From the NCBI RefSeq assembly GCF_026625985.1, contig NZ_CP113116.1, positions 2,852,001-2,916,000 of the forward strand: DNA of 64,000 bases, given 5' to 3'. The notes below the pieces were generated by a model, which saw nothing but the letters and a program-made list of their open reading frames with translations, was not told the origin of the DNA and did no database searches. Each line of letters starts with the position of its first letter. Positions within the stretch are counted from its first letter, which is position 1. The stretch comes from Mycobacterium sp. Aquia_213 (GTDB taxonomy: Bacteria > Actinomycetota > Actinomycetes > Mycobacteriales > Mycobacteriaceae). Shown piece by piece: positions 38,411-47,323 of this stretch. Made by a program: the position numbers and the translations under genes.

Positions 38411-39286
38411 TCACTTGACGGGCTGAGCGTATTGGTGCGGTTTTGGTTGTCGCAAGGTGGTCACGTCGATGTGGTCGCTCTGCTGCACGGACATTTTTCC
38501 GCCGACCCGCTTGATGCTGTCCTCGGCACCGCCGGGAATGTTCATCGCCGCGGCGAGCGTGGGCGGATCGCCAATCGCGAGAATCGAATACGGCGGCGAC
38601 AGCGCCTTCGTGTCGATGGTCAGCGAACCGGGCGTGCCGACCACCCAGGTGTCGACGCCCACCCGCACCGACTGGTGTCCGCCGTTGACCTCGATCGCCT
38701 CCGCGCCGGCGGCCCGCAACTCATTGATCACGTCAAGCATTACCTCGGGTGATACCCCGGGACCGGGGTCATCGACGGTGATGGTGACGCCGGGCCCGGT
38801 CGCGCCCACGGCGCCGACCAGGATGGACAGCGCGGCCAGTCGGGCCTGCGCACTTTGGATCGCGGCCTGGTCGGTGTTGCCGGACGCCTGCAACGAATTC
38901 AGCGTGTTCTGCAGTTCGTTGACTTCGCCGTTGAGCGTGCCCTCACGCTGTCGCAGCGAATCCAGCAGGACGAGTAGATCCGCGGGGCGCGCCGTGTCCA
39001 GGGAGTCGCCCGACCGGGTCTGGCGGACCTGGGTGACGATGGCGACGCCCAGGACCAGACAGAGCAGGACGGCCAGGGTGCCGAACATCAACCGCGACCG
39101 CCCACTGCGCAGCATCCCGGACAACCCGGTCCGGCCCACCGCTCCGATCTCGGGGCGCGGACTCTTCGCGGGCAGTTCGTGGCGACCACGCTGCGCGGCG
39201 TCGTCGGCATCGGGTCTGGAGTCGTCGTGCCGGGTTGGCGCGTCAGCACTTTCGCCGGGCGTGCCGTCTGGCTGGTCCTCGCTCAC
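38411..39286 (-). CDS. DUF881 membrane-anchored protein (Rv1825)
   Basis: 291 residues: a disordered acidic/basic N-terminus, one transmembrane helix (about 62-84, LMFGTLAVLLCLVLGVAIVT), a coiled-coil (about 100-150, RQREGTLNGEVNELQNTLNSLQ) and the DUF881 domain with GPGVTITVDDPGPGV, VNELRAAGAEAIEVNG and GTPGSLTIDTKALSPPYSILAIGDP. It pairs with the second DUF881 gene (39694) around a small membrane protein, the arrangement seen in many actinobacteria near division genes. Molecular role unknown. Confidence 0.9.
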   Translation of the reverse strand: MSEDQPDGTPGESADAPTRHDDSRPDADDAAQRGRHELPAKSPRPEIGAVGRTGLSGMLRSGRSRLMFGTLAVLLCLVLGVAIVTQVRQTRSGDSLDTARPADLLVLLDSLRQREGTLNGEVNELQNTLNSLQASGNTDQAAIQSAQARLAALSILVGAVGATGPGVTITVDDPGPGVSPEVMLDVINELRAAGAEAIEVNGGHQSVRVGVDTWVVGTPGSLTIDTKALSPPYSILAIGDPPTLAAAMNIPGGAEDSIKRVGGKMSVQQSDHIDVTTLRQPKPHQYAQPVK

Positions 39287-39302
39287 GCTGACCTCATTTC
39301 GG

Positions 39303-39635
39303 TCACGCCCCGAAGAGCCGGCGCCGCAGCGCGGCGGCGTTGCCGAAGATGCGGATGCCCAACACGACGATGATGGCCGTGGACAACTGCGTCCCGACGC
39401 CCAGCTGGTCGCCCACGTAGACGATCAGCGCCGCCACAAAGACGTTGAACACGAACGAAATCACGAAGACTTTGGGGTCGAAGATCCGCTCGAGGTAGGC
39501 GCGCAGTCCGCCGAAGACCGCGTCGAGCGCGGCGACGACCGCGATGGGCAGATACGGCTGGACGACCTCGGGCACAGCGGGATGGAAAACCAGACCCAGC
39601 ACGATGCCGACCACAAGCGCCGCGATACCGATCAT
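39303..39635 (-). CDS. Small basic membrane protein Sbp-like (Rv1824)
   Basis: 110 residues with three or four membrane segments (IGIAALVVGIVLGLVF, YLPIAVVAALDAVFGGLRAYLE, VFVISFVFNVFVAALIVYVGDQLGVG, STAIIVVLGIRIFG) and a basic tail RRRLFGA. Matches the small basic protein family. No in-frame start codon exists upstream of ATG 39635 until well inside the preceding gene, so this start is preferred. Confidence 0.88.
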   Translation of the reverse strand: MIGIAALVVGIVLGLVFHPAVPEVVQPYLPIAVVAALDAVFGGLRAYLERIFDPKVFVISFVFNVFVAALIVYVGDQLGVGTQLSTAIIVVLGIRIFGNAAALRRRLFGA

Positions 39636-39693
39636 GCGCGGCTTCCCGTCCGCATTCCCCCCTGGGGGCGCTGTCTTGCGAGGACTTTTCTCA

Positions 39694-40623
39694 CTAGGGC
39701 CCAATCTGTTTGGCGAACTTGACTTCCCGGACCGATCCGGCCGGCAGCGAGAGACCGTCGGAGACGTCCACCGCGATGCCGACACCGTAGGAGACCTCCA
39801 GCAGCCTAAGACGCTGCAATCCGGGGCTGCCCTCGAAGACGTCGCGCATCGCGTTCGGCGGCCCGACCGCGAGGATCGTGTACGGGCTGCTGGTCGGGTT
39901 GTTGTCGACCAGGATCGCTCCCCCGGCCTGGCGGATCGTCACATTCGGTCCGATCCGCACGCCGCCGACCGCTACCGCCTCGGCACCGCTGGCCCACAAC
40001 GAGTTGACCACGAGCTGCAGATCGCGGTCGAGGATGATTTGCCGGCTGCCGTTCACCCGCTGCTTGGACACATCGGAAAGATTCGGGCTGGCACCGGGAT
40101 CGGTAATTTTCACCGTCAATCCGGGACCGATGACCGCTGTGCTGGACGCCGCCAGGCTGAGGCTGTCCAGGCGGCTCAGCAGCCGCTGGCCCTCGGCGTC
40201 GTCCGCCAGCGCGAGTCGCTGTACGTCGTCGACCTTGCTCGACAGCACGCTGCGCTGCTGAGCCAATTTCGTGTCGGATTCTTCCGTCGACCGCACGCTG
40301 CGCGCCAGCACCTGCTGAGCCGTGTGCACCCCGGGTTCAACCGAACGGGCCTGCGCGACCGCGGCGGCGAAGACGGTGGCGACCAACATCGCCGCCAGGG
40401 CCTGCCAGAGCCAGCCGAAGACGCGCGTCCGCCCGCGCTGCGGTGTGGTTTCGGCGGCGCGCCGCTGCGCTGCGGCGGCGTAACCGGGATCCAGATGCTC
40501 GGACAGCAGCGCGCGCAGCAGCGACGGCACCGGGATGAGTGTCGGGCGCGCCGCGGCGTGCGCACTGCGGCCAGCATTGGGGTCGTAGCCGCCGAGCATG
40601 CGGTCCGGTTCAGCCATGCTCAC
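39694..40623 (-). CDS. DUF881 membrane-anchored protein (Rv1823)
   Basis: 309-residue paralogue of the DUF881 gene at 38411. One transmembrane helix (about 64-85, WLWQALAAMLVATVFAAAVAQA), a coiled-coil, and the DUF881 domain with GPGLTVKITDPGASPN, NSLWASGAEAVAVGG and SSPYTILAVGPPNAM. It overlaps pgsA2 by 14 bp, so it belongs to the same transcript as pgsA2 and the downstream sbp-DUF881-gcvH genes. Confidence 0.9.
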   Translation of the reverse strand: MSMAEPDRMLGGYDPNAGRSAHAAARPTLIPVPSLLRALLSEHLDPGYAAAAQRRAAETTPQRGRTRVFGWLWQALAAMLVATVFAAAVAQARSVEPGVHTAQQVLARSVRSTEESDTKLAQQRSVLSSKVDDVQRLALADDAEGQRLLSRLDSLSLAASSTAVIGPGLTVKITDPGASPNLSDVSKQRVNGSRQIILDRDLQLVVNSLWASGAEAVAVGGVRIGPNVTIRQAGGAILVDNNPTSSPYTILAVGPPNAMRDVFEGSPGLQRLRLLEVSYGVGIAVDVSDGLSLPAGSVREVKFAKQIGP

Positions 40624-41248
40624 CCGCCTCAGACGCGATCGACCGCGTCGGGGGCTGCGTGACCTTGGGCATCCGGCGCATCACCAGAACCATCTGGACC
40701 GCATACAGGATGAATGACCACAGGTAGGCGTACATACCCCAGATCAAAAAGCCCCAACCGCAGGCGCCGATCACCCGGCTCCACAACGCGTCCCACGTAC
40801 CCAGCAAGACGAGTGGAAAGCCGGACATCAGGGCGAAGGTCGCGGCCTTGCCGACGTAGGTCACCGGCAATGCCGACAATCCGCGACTGCGCAGCAGCGG
40901 CAACGTCGCCGCCAGCAGCACGTCGCGCGCCAGCAGCGTGATGACGAACCACCACGGCACGATCCCGGTCAGCGCCAGCACGACGGGCACCGTCACCATG
41001 TAGAGCCGATCGACCGCGGGGTCCAGCAGGACGCCCAGCCGCGACGATTGGTTCAGCGTGCGGGCGATTTTGCCGTCGGCCCAGTCCGACGCGCCGCTGA
41101 ACATCAGGATCGCGACCGCGAGTGCGTTGGCGTGCGCGAACATCAGCACGTAGATGAAGACCGGGATGAGCACCAGGCGCAGGGCGCTCAACAGGTTGGG
41201 CACTGTCAGCACCCGGTCTGGCGGAACCGGCTCCATGAGCCGTGACAT
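40610..41248 (-). CDS. pgsA2: CDP-alcohol phosphatidyltransferase PgsA2
   Basis: 212-residue integral membrane enzyme of phospholipid synthesis. The catalytic CDP-alcohol phosphotransferase motif DxxDGxxAR(x8)GxxxDxxxD is intact: SDWADGKIARTL then GVLLDPAVDRLY. About five hydrophobic segments. Annotated as PGP synthase-like in M. tuberculosis (Rv1822), although the accepted alcohol has not been certain. Downstream of secA2 by 51 bp. Confidence 0.9.
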   Translation of the reverse strand: MSRLMEPVPPDRVLTVPNLLSALRLVLIPVFIYVLMFAHANALAVAILMFSGASDWADGKIARTLNQSSRLGVLLDPAVDRLYMVTVPVVLALTGIVPWWFVITLLARDVLLAATLPLLRSRGLSALPVTYVGKAATFALMSGFPLVLLGTWDALWSRVIGACGWGFLIWGMYAYLWSFILYAVQMVLVMRRMPKVTQPPTRSIASEAGEHG

Positions 41249-41299
41249 TAGCCCGGTGACGATGCTGTCCGCACCGCGGGACGAGCCGCACGATGCGGT

Positions 41300-43630
41300 C
41301 TAGCGGAATACCCCGGGCAGGCTCAGCGTGGACAACGTGTCGTCGGACAACGGGTTGTCGTTGACCATGTATGTCCACGTCGACGTCGGTCGTGCCAGCT
41401 TGGACAGATCCAGGCCGGGTTCCTCTTCGAGGACGTTCGCCGTCTCGAATGTCTGCTGAGCCGCCTCGATCGCGTCGGCGGCAAGCGAGGCGAACGCGTC
41501 GACCGCCATCCGGTGGAATTCGTCGAGCGGGTTCTGCCGGCCCAGCGCGCGCAGATGGATGCTTTCGCGGATGTCGGCCAGATACGCCAGATGATCGGCC
41601 CAGCCGCGGTCGAGGTGATAGAGCATGATCTGCCGGCAGATCGTCTCCAGCCGTTCCTCGGAGATTCCCTCGGTCTCGGCCAGCTCCTCGTAGCGCTTCG
41701 GCGCCAGGTCTTCAAGCTCTTCGCGCGCAGTTGCGGTGCGCAGCAACGTGTTTCGGCGATCGACGATGATTGCGCGCTGTTGGGCGATCAGCTGGTTGTA
41801 GCGCCAGGTGTTCGCGTGGACGTCCAGCAGCCGGCCCTCGGCGACGCGCTGCGCGTGATCGAGCAGCCCGTTGGTCTTCGGGCTGACGATCATGCCGTCC
41901 TCGTCGGTCTGCTCCGGCAACTTATTGCGGTCGAGGTTGGCCGCGACGACGTCGTCCTCCCAGCTCGAGAAGAACACCGACGAGCCCGGGTCGCCCTGGC
42001 GTCCGGCACGACCACGCAACTGGTTGTCCAGCCGCTCGGTGTGATGCCGGCCGGTGCCGACCACGTGCAGCCCGCCCAGTTCGGCGACCCGGTCGTGATC
42101 GGCTTCGTCGGATCCGCCCAGGCGGATATCGGTGCCCCGCCCGGCCATTTGGGTGGACACCGTGACCACGCCGTACTTGCCGGCCTCGGCGATGACCTGG
42201 GCTTCCTCGGCGTCGTTCTTGGCATTCAGCACGACCGCGGCCACGCCCCGGCGTACCAGCCGCTCGTGCAGATCCTCGGACTCCGCCACATCGCGGGTGC
42301 CGACCAGCACCGGTTGTCCGGTCTCGTGCACCTCGGCGATGTGCGCGACGATCGCGTCGTTCTTGGCCGCGGCGGTGACGTACACCCGGTCGGACTCGTC
42401 TTCGCGAATGTTGGGCTCGTTCGGCGGAATTGGCGACACACCGAGCTTGTAGAACTGGCGCAGCTGCTCGCCGGCGGCCAGCGCGGTGCCGGTCATCCCG
42501 CACACCGTCGTGTAGCGGTTGATCAGCGCCTGCACCGTGATGGTGTCGAGCACCTCGCCCGTCTCGGTGGTCTCGATGCCCTCCTTCGCCTCGACAGCGG
42601 CCTGCAGGCCGTCCGGCCAGCGCTGCAGCTGCGCGATGCGCCCGCGGGAGGAGTTGATCAGGTGCACGGCGTCGTCGCGCACGATGTAGTGCACGTCGCG
42701 GTGCAACAGCACGTGGGCGTGCAGCGCGACGTTCACCTCGGTGAGCGTGGTGACGACGTGTTCCTCGGAGTACAGGTCGATACCGCCGAGCGCCTTCTCG
42801 ACCTTGCGCGCGCCGACATCGGTCAGGTGCACGTTGCGGCTGTCGGAGTCGGTGTCGTAGTCCGTGTCGGGGGCGAGCTCGCCGACGAGTTTGATGATCT
42901 CCAGCCGCGGCGTCTCCCGGTGGGTGGTGCCGGCCAGCACCAGTGGCACCAGCGCCTCGTCGACCAGCACGGAGTCGGCCTCATCGATAAGGGCCACATC
43001 GGGATTCGGCGACACCAGGTCGTCGACGTCGGTGACCAGCTGATCCCGCAACACGTCGAAACCGATCTCGTTGACCGAGGCGTAGGTGACATCGCAGTCG
43101 TAGGCTTTGCGGCGCTCGTCGCTGGTCGACTCCGCGGTGATCCAGCCGACCGTCAACCCCATGGCCTCGAGCAGCGGGCCCATCCATTCGGCGTCGCGGT
43201 GGGCCAGGTAGTCGTTGATGGTGACCACATGGACGTGCCGGCCGGCGATCGCGTATCCGGCGGCCGCGATCGCGCCGGCCAGGGTTTTGCCCTCACCGGT
43301 CGCCATCTCGATCACGTCGCCGTCGAGCATGCGCAGCGCGCCGAGCAGCTGAACGTCGAACGGCCGCAATCCCGTTGACCGCTCCGCGGCTTCCCGGGCG
43401 ATTGCGAGGAACTGCGAGATGTCCTCGGAGTCCGCCAGATCGTCGAGGTTGAGCAACCCGGTCGCCTTGCGCAGCTGCTCGTCCTTGAGATCGGCGGCCT
43501 TCTCGTCGTATTCAGACGAGTCGCTGACCTGCGAGAGGGAGCGCGAGCGGTTCTTTTCCGTACTAGCGCCGAGCAGCTTCCAAAATCTGCTGCTCAGGCG
43601 GCCCGGTTGGGTGCGGGTGGTCTTTGGCAC
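41300..43630 (-). CDS. secA2: Accessory preprotein translocase ATPase SecA2
   Basis: 776-residue SecA2, the ATPase exporting a subset of proteins needed for virulence and envelope function, distinct from housekeeping SecA1. It has Walker A EMATGEGKT (Lys115), DEAD-like Walker B IDEADSVLVDE, the preprotein crosslinking region, STQMAGRGTDIRLGG and RGRAGRQGDPGSS helicase motifs, and the C-terminal helical scaffold. It is shorter than SecA1 because the linker and zinc tail are missing, as expected. GTG 43630 (MPKTTRTQPGRLSSRF) matches the shorter annotated start. Confidence 0.96.
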   Translation of the reverse strand: MPKTTRTQPGRLSSRFWKLLGASTEKNRSRSLSQVSDSSEYDEKAADLKDEQLRKATGLLNLDDLADSEDISQFLAIAREAAERSTGLRPFDVQLLGALRMLDGDVIEMATGEGKTLAGAIAAAGYAIAGRHVHVVTINDYLAHRDAEWMGPLLEAMGLTVGWITAESTSDERRKAYDCDVTYASVNEIGFDVLRDQLVTDVDDLVSPNPDVALIDEADSVLVDEALVPLVLAGTTHRETPRLEIIKLVGELAPDTDYDTDSDSRNVHLTDVGARKVEKALGGIDLYSEEHVVTTLTEVNVALHAHVLLHRDVHYIVRDDAVHLINSSRGRIAQLQRWPDGLQAAVEAKEGIETTETGEVLDTITVQALINRYTTVCGMTGTALAAGEQLRQFYKLGVSPIPPNEPNIREDESDRVYVTAAAKNDAIVAHIAEVHETGQPVLVGTRDVAESEDLHERLVRRGVAAVVLNAKNDAEEAQVIAEAGKYGVVTVSTQMAGRGTDIRLGGSDEADHDRVAELGGLHVVGTGRHHTERLDNQLRGRAGRQGDPGSSVFFSSWEDDVVAANLDRNKLPEQTDEDGMIVSPKTNGLLDHAQRVAEGRLLDVHANTWRYNQLIAQQRAIIVDRRNTLLRTATAREELEDLAPKRYEELAETEGISEERLETICRQIMLYHLDRGWADHLAYLADIRESIHLRALGRQNPLDEFHRMAVDAFASLAADAIEAAQQTFETANVLEEEPGLDLSKLARPTSTWTYMVNDNPLSDDTLSTLSLPGVFR

Positions 43631-43665
43631 AGGTCAACGGTACGCGGTGAGCAGCACAGCTCCGG

Positions 43666-45309
43666 TTAGGCCAGGTTCGATCGGCGGGGATAGGCGATGG
43701 CCGGGTCGGTGAGCACGTTGACCACCGCGGGCAGGCCGCAGGCGAAGGATCGTTCCAGCGCGGGCCGCAATTCGACGGGCGCCGACACCAGCTCGCCGTG
43801 GCCGCCCAGGGCGCGCACCACCTCGTCGTAGCGGGTGCCCGGACGCAGCTCCGCCACCACCGAGTAGCCGTAGATCGCCTCCATCGGATGCTTTTCCAGC
43901 GCCCAGATTCCGTTGTTCCCGATCACCGACACGACCGGCACTTGGTGGCGCACCAGGGTGTCCCACTCCATGCCGCTGAAGCCGAATGCGCCGTCGCCTT
44001 GCAGCAGCACGACCTGACGCTGCGGGTGAGCCAGTTTGGCCGCCAGCGCGTAGCCGGGGCCCGACCCCAGGCAGCCGAACGGGCCGCTGTCCAGCCAGCA
44101 GCCCGGCTGATAGCTGTCGATCACCCGGCCCGCGTAGGAACCGAAATCGCCGGCATCGATCACCACAATGGCGTCGCGGTCCAGCATCGGCGCCAGTTCG
44201 GCGTACACCCGCATCGGGTGCAGCGGGATTCGGTCGTCACCGAGATCCGCCGCTTCCTGACCACGCGCGGCGGTCTCGGCGGTCCGCAGCGCATCGATCC
44301 AGTCGCCGTGGTCGGTGCCGCTCGGCCCGGACAGCGCCGAGAGAATGGCCGTCAGGTCGCCGTACAGACCCGCGGCGATCGGCCGGGGATGCTCCCGCTC
44401 GGGTTCGACCCGATCCGCCACGATGAGTTGGGTTTCGGGCCCGAACACCTTGCCGAAGCCAAGCCGAAAATCCATCGGCACCCCGACGACGAGGGCGACG
44501 TCGGCCTCGCCCAGCGCCTTGGCCCGCGCCCGCGAGAACGCCAACGCGTGATCGGCCGGCACGACGCCGCGGGCCATCCCATTCATCAGCACCGGGATCC
44601 GCCGCTCCTCGGCCAGCCGCAGCAGCGCCGCCTCGGCGTGTCCCCACCACACGTTGGTGCCGGCCATGATCACCGGCCGCTGGGCGGCAGCCAGCAGGCT
44701 GGCGGCGCGGTCCAGCGCGTCGCCGTCGGGGGCTTGCGGCGTCGGCGGCACGGTCAGCGCGCCGGGGCGGCCGTCGTCCTCGGAGACGGCGAACACGTGA
44801 TCCATCGGCAAATCGACGAATCCCACCCCCGACGGCGCGCCAACGGCGGCGCGCAGTGCCTCGTCGACGAGCCGGCCCGTATCGGCGGCGGACTGCGCGG
44901 TGGCCGCGAAGCGAGCCAGCGGTGCCACAAACGGCACGTGGTCGATCTCCTGCAGCGATCCCATGCCCCAGCGCTGCGCGGGCGCCCGTCCGCCGAGCAC
45001 CACCAGCGGTGACTGGTTTTGCTGCGCGGCCGCCATCGCGCTCATCCCGTTGGTGACGCCGGGGCCTGCGGTCAGCGCGGCCACGCCCGGCACCCTGGTC
45101 ACCTTCGACCAGCCCTCGGCGGCGAACGCGGCGGTCTGCTCGTGGCGGGTGTCGATGAGTCGAATGTCCTCGTCGCGGCAGCCGTCGTACAGGGAAAACA
45201 GGTGGCCGCCGGACAACGTGAACAGGGTGTCGATACCGCTGGCCCGCAGGCGCCGGGCGATGAGTCGGCCGGCATGGACAATCTGGCTGGACGGAGCGTC
45301 GATGCTCAT
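43666..45309 (-). CDS. ilvG: Thiamine-diphosphate enzyme, acetolactate synthase-like (IlvG)
   Basis: 547 residues with the three domains of ThDP enzymes. The catalytic Glu lies in DTRHEQTAAFAAEG; the ThDP/Mg motif is GDGAFGFSGMEWDTLVRHQVPVVSVIGNN (GDG...NN). VTNGMSAMAAAQQNQSPLVVLGGRAP is typical. The true AHAS catalytic subunit is encoded elsewhere in mycobacteria; such paralogues may be oxalyl-CoA decarboxylase-like or other carboligases, so the symbol follows the M. tuberculosis name only. Confidence 0.88.
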   Translation of the reverse strand: MSIDAPSSQIVHAGRLIARRLRASGIDTLFTLSGGHLFSLYDGCRDEDIRLIDTRHEQTAAFAAEGWSKVTRVPGVAALTAGPGVTNGMSAMAAAQQNQSPLVVLGGRAPAQRWGMGSLQEIDHVPFVAPLARFAATAQSAADTGRLVDEALRAAVGAPSGVGFVDLPMDHVFAVSEDDGRPGALTVPPTPQAPDGDALDRAASLLAAAQRPVIMAGTNVWWGHAEAALLRLAEERRIPVLMNGMARGVVPADHALAFSRARAKALGEADVALVVGVPMDFRLGFGKVFGPETQLIVADRVEPEREHPRPIAAGLYGDLTAILSALSGPSGTDHGDWIDALRTAETAARGQEAADLGDDRIPLHPMRVYAELAPMLDRDAIVVIDAGDFGSYAGRVIDSYQPGCWLDSGPFGCLGSGPGYALAAKLAHPQRQVVLLQGDGAFGFSGMEWDTLVRHQVPVVSVIGNNGIWALEKHPMEAIYGYSVVAELRPGTRYDEVVRALGGHGELVSAPVELRPALERSFACGLPAVVNVLTDPAIAYPRRSNLA

Positions 45310-45403
45310 CCTGGCAGCCTATCGGCCGGTCTCGGGTACCTTCGCGGGGAAGCATTCGCCATGAGGCTCCGCACGATGCCTCGATAGCAAGGAGACGTCG
45401 ACC

Positions 45404-47323
45404 TTGGGCCCGAAGCTGTTCAAGCCATCCATCGACTGGTCGGAGGCATTTACTGATTCCATGCGGTGGCTGGCCATCGCCTGGGCGATCAGCGCCGTTT
45501 GTGTCCTGGTGGTGCTGGTCGCGTTCCGGTATTTAACGCCCTGGGGCCGGCAGTTCTGGCGGATCACCCGTGGGTACTTCGTCGGCCCGGCCAGCGTCAA
45601 GGTGTGGCTGGCACTTGGGGTGCTGCTGCTGTCGGTACTGCTCTCGGTGCGCCTGAGCGTGCTACTCAGCTTCCAGAGCAACGACCTGTACACATCGCTG
45701 CAGAAGGCATTCGAAGGCATCGCGTCGGGCGATGATGAGGTGAAGAAATCTGGGATACATGGATTTTGGATCTCGCTGGGAATCTTCTGCCTGCTTGCGT
45801 CGCTGTGGGTCGCGCGATACATGGTCGACATCTATCTGACCCAGCGCTTCATGATCGCGTGGCGCATCTGGCTTACCGCGCACCTGACCGACGACTGGCT
45901 GGACGGCAAGGCCTATTACCGGGATCTGTTCATCGACAACACGATTGACAACCCCGACCAGCGTATCCAGCAGGATATCGACATCTTCACCGCGAATGCC
46001 GGCGGCACCCCGAACAACCCGTCCAACGGGACGGGCGGCACCTTACTGTTTGGGGCCGTCAATGCGGTCGCCTCGGTGATCTCCTTCGCCGCCATCTTGT
46101 GGAACCTGTCGGGCGGCTTCAATATCTGGGGCTTCAATTTCCCGCGTGCGATGTTCTGGACGGTATTGATCTACGTGCTGATCGTGACGATCGTCGCGAT
46201 TTGGCTTGGGCGCCCACTGATTTGGCTCAGCTTCAACAATGAGAAACTCAACGCCGCCTTCCGTTATGCGCTGGTGCGCTTGAGAGACGCCGCGGAGGCC
46301 GTGGGTTTCTACCGCGGCGAGCGGGTCGAGCGAGCACAGTTGTGGCGGCGCTTTACGCCGATCATCGACAACTACCGAAAGTACGTGCGGCGAACCATTA
46401 TCTTCAACGGCTGGAACTGGTCGGTATCGCAACTCATCGACCCGTTGCCGTTGGCGATTCAGGCGCCACGCCTGTTCGCTGGGGAAATCGCTTTCGGTGA
46501 TGTGACCCAGACGGCCACGGCATTCGGCCAGATTCACGAATCGCTGTCGTTCTTCCGGAACAACTACGATGCCTTCGCCTCGTTTCGGGCGGCCATCATC
46601 CGATTGCACGGATTGGTCGACGCCAACGCCCAGGGCCGTGCGCTGCCCGCGGTGCTGGTCAAACCCAGCCAAGACAAGACGGTAGAGCTCGCCGGTATCG
46701 AGGTGCGCACGCCGGCCGGAGATCAGCTGATCGACGCGCTCGATATCGAACTCGACAGCGGCGACACGCTGGTGATCACCGGGCGTTCCGGTGCCGGTAA
46801 GACCACCCTGCTGCGCAGTCTCGCCGAATTGTGGCCGTACGCGTCCGGGACGCTATGCCGCCCGGACGGCGACAACGCGACGATGTTCCTGTCGCAGCTG
46901 CCGTACGTGCCGCTGGGCAGCCTGCGCGGCGTGGTGTGCTACCCGAACCCGACGGACGCCGTCTCCGACGGCGAGCTGCATGACGTGCTGACCAAGGTGG
47001 CGCTGGCCCCGCTGATCGCGCGGCTCGATGAAGAGCAGGACTGGGCCAAGGTGCTCTCGCCGGGTGAGCAGCAGCGCGTGGCGTTCGCCCGGGTGTTGCT
47101 CACCAAACCGCGGGCGGTCTTCCTGGACGAGTCCACCTCCGCACTCGACGAGGGACTGGAATTCGCGCTGTATCAGCTGCTGCGCAGCGAGCTACCGGAG
47201 TGCGTCGTGGTCAGCGTCAGCCATCGCCACACCGTCGAGCAGCATCACGAGCAAGAACTGCAACTGCTCGGCAGCGGCCGTTGGCACCTCGGACCGGTTG
47301 GCCAGGAGCCCGCGACGGTTTAG
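45404..47323 (+). CDS. bacA: SbmA/BacA-like ABC transporter (Rv1819c)
   Basis: 639-residue fusion of an SbmA/BacA-type membrane domain (about 1-330, six helices) with an ABC ATPase domain: Walker A GRSGAGKT (460-467), signature LSPGEQQRVAFAR, Walker B AVFLDESTSALD, and SVSHR. In M. tuberculosis the protein imports cobalamin and hydrophilic antimicrobial peptides. Start is TTG 45404 (MGPKLFKPSIDW), with AAGGAG 9 bp upstream. It converges on the flavoprotein gene with 4-bp overlapping stops; PE_PGRS33, expected between them, is missing. Confidence 0.94.
   Translation: MGPKLFKPSIDWSEAFTDSMRWLAIAWAISAVCVLVVLVAFRYLTPWGRQFWRITRGYFVGPASVKVWLALGVLLLSVLLSVRLSVLLSFQSNDLYTSLQKAFEGIASGDDEVKKSGIHGFWISLGIFCLLASLWVARYMVDIYLTQRFMIAWRIWLTAHLTDDWLDGKAYYRDLFIDNTIDNPDQRIQQDIDIFTANAGGTPNNPSNGTGGTLLFGAVNAVASVISFAAILWNLSGGFNIWGFNFPRAMFWTVLIYVLIVTIVAIWLGRPLIWLSFNNEKLNAAFRYALVRLRDAAEAVGFYRGERVERAQLWRRFTPIIDNYRKYVRRTIIFNGWNWSVSQLIDPLPLAIQAPRLFAGEIAFGDVTQTATAFGQIHESLSFFRNNYDAFASFRAAIIRLHGLVDANAQGRALPAVLVKPSQDKTVELAGIEVRTPAGDQLIDALDIELDSGDTLVITGRSGAGKTTLLRSLAELWPYASGTLCRPDGDNATMFLSQLPYVPLGSLRGVVCYPNPTDAVSDGELHDVLTKVALAPLIARLDEEQDWAKVLSPGEQQRVAFARVLLTKPRAVFLDESTSALDEGLEFALYQLLRSELPECVVVSVSHRHTVEQHHEQELQLLGSGRWHLGPVGQEPATV

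Noticed and set aside
41513..43378. 621-codon plus-strand frame antisense to secA2
   Set aside because: Shadow of the secA2 codon bias with no domain content.
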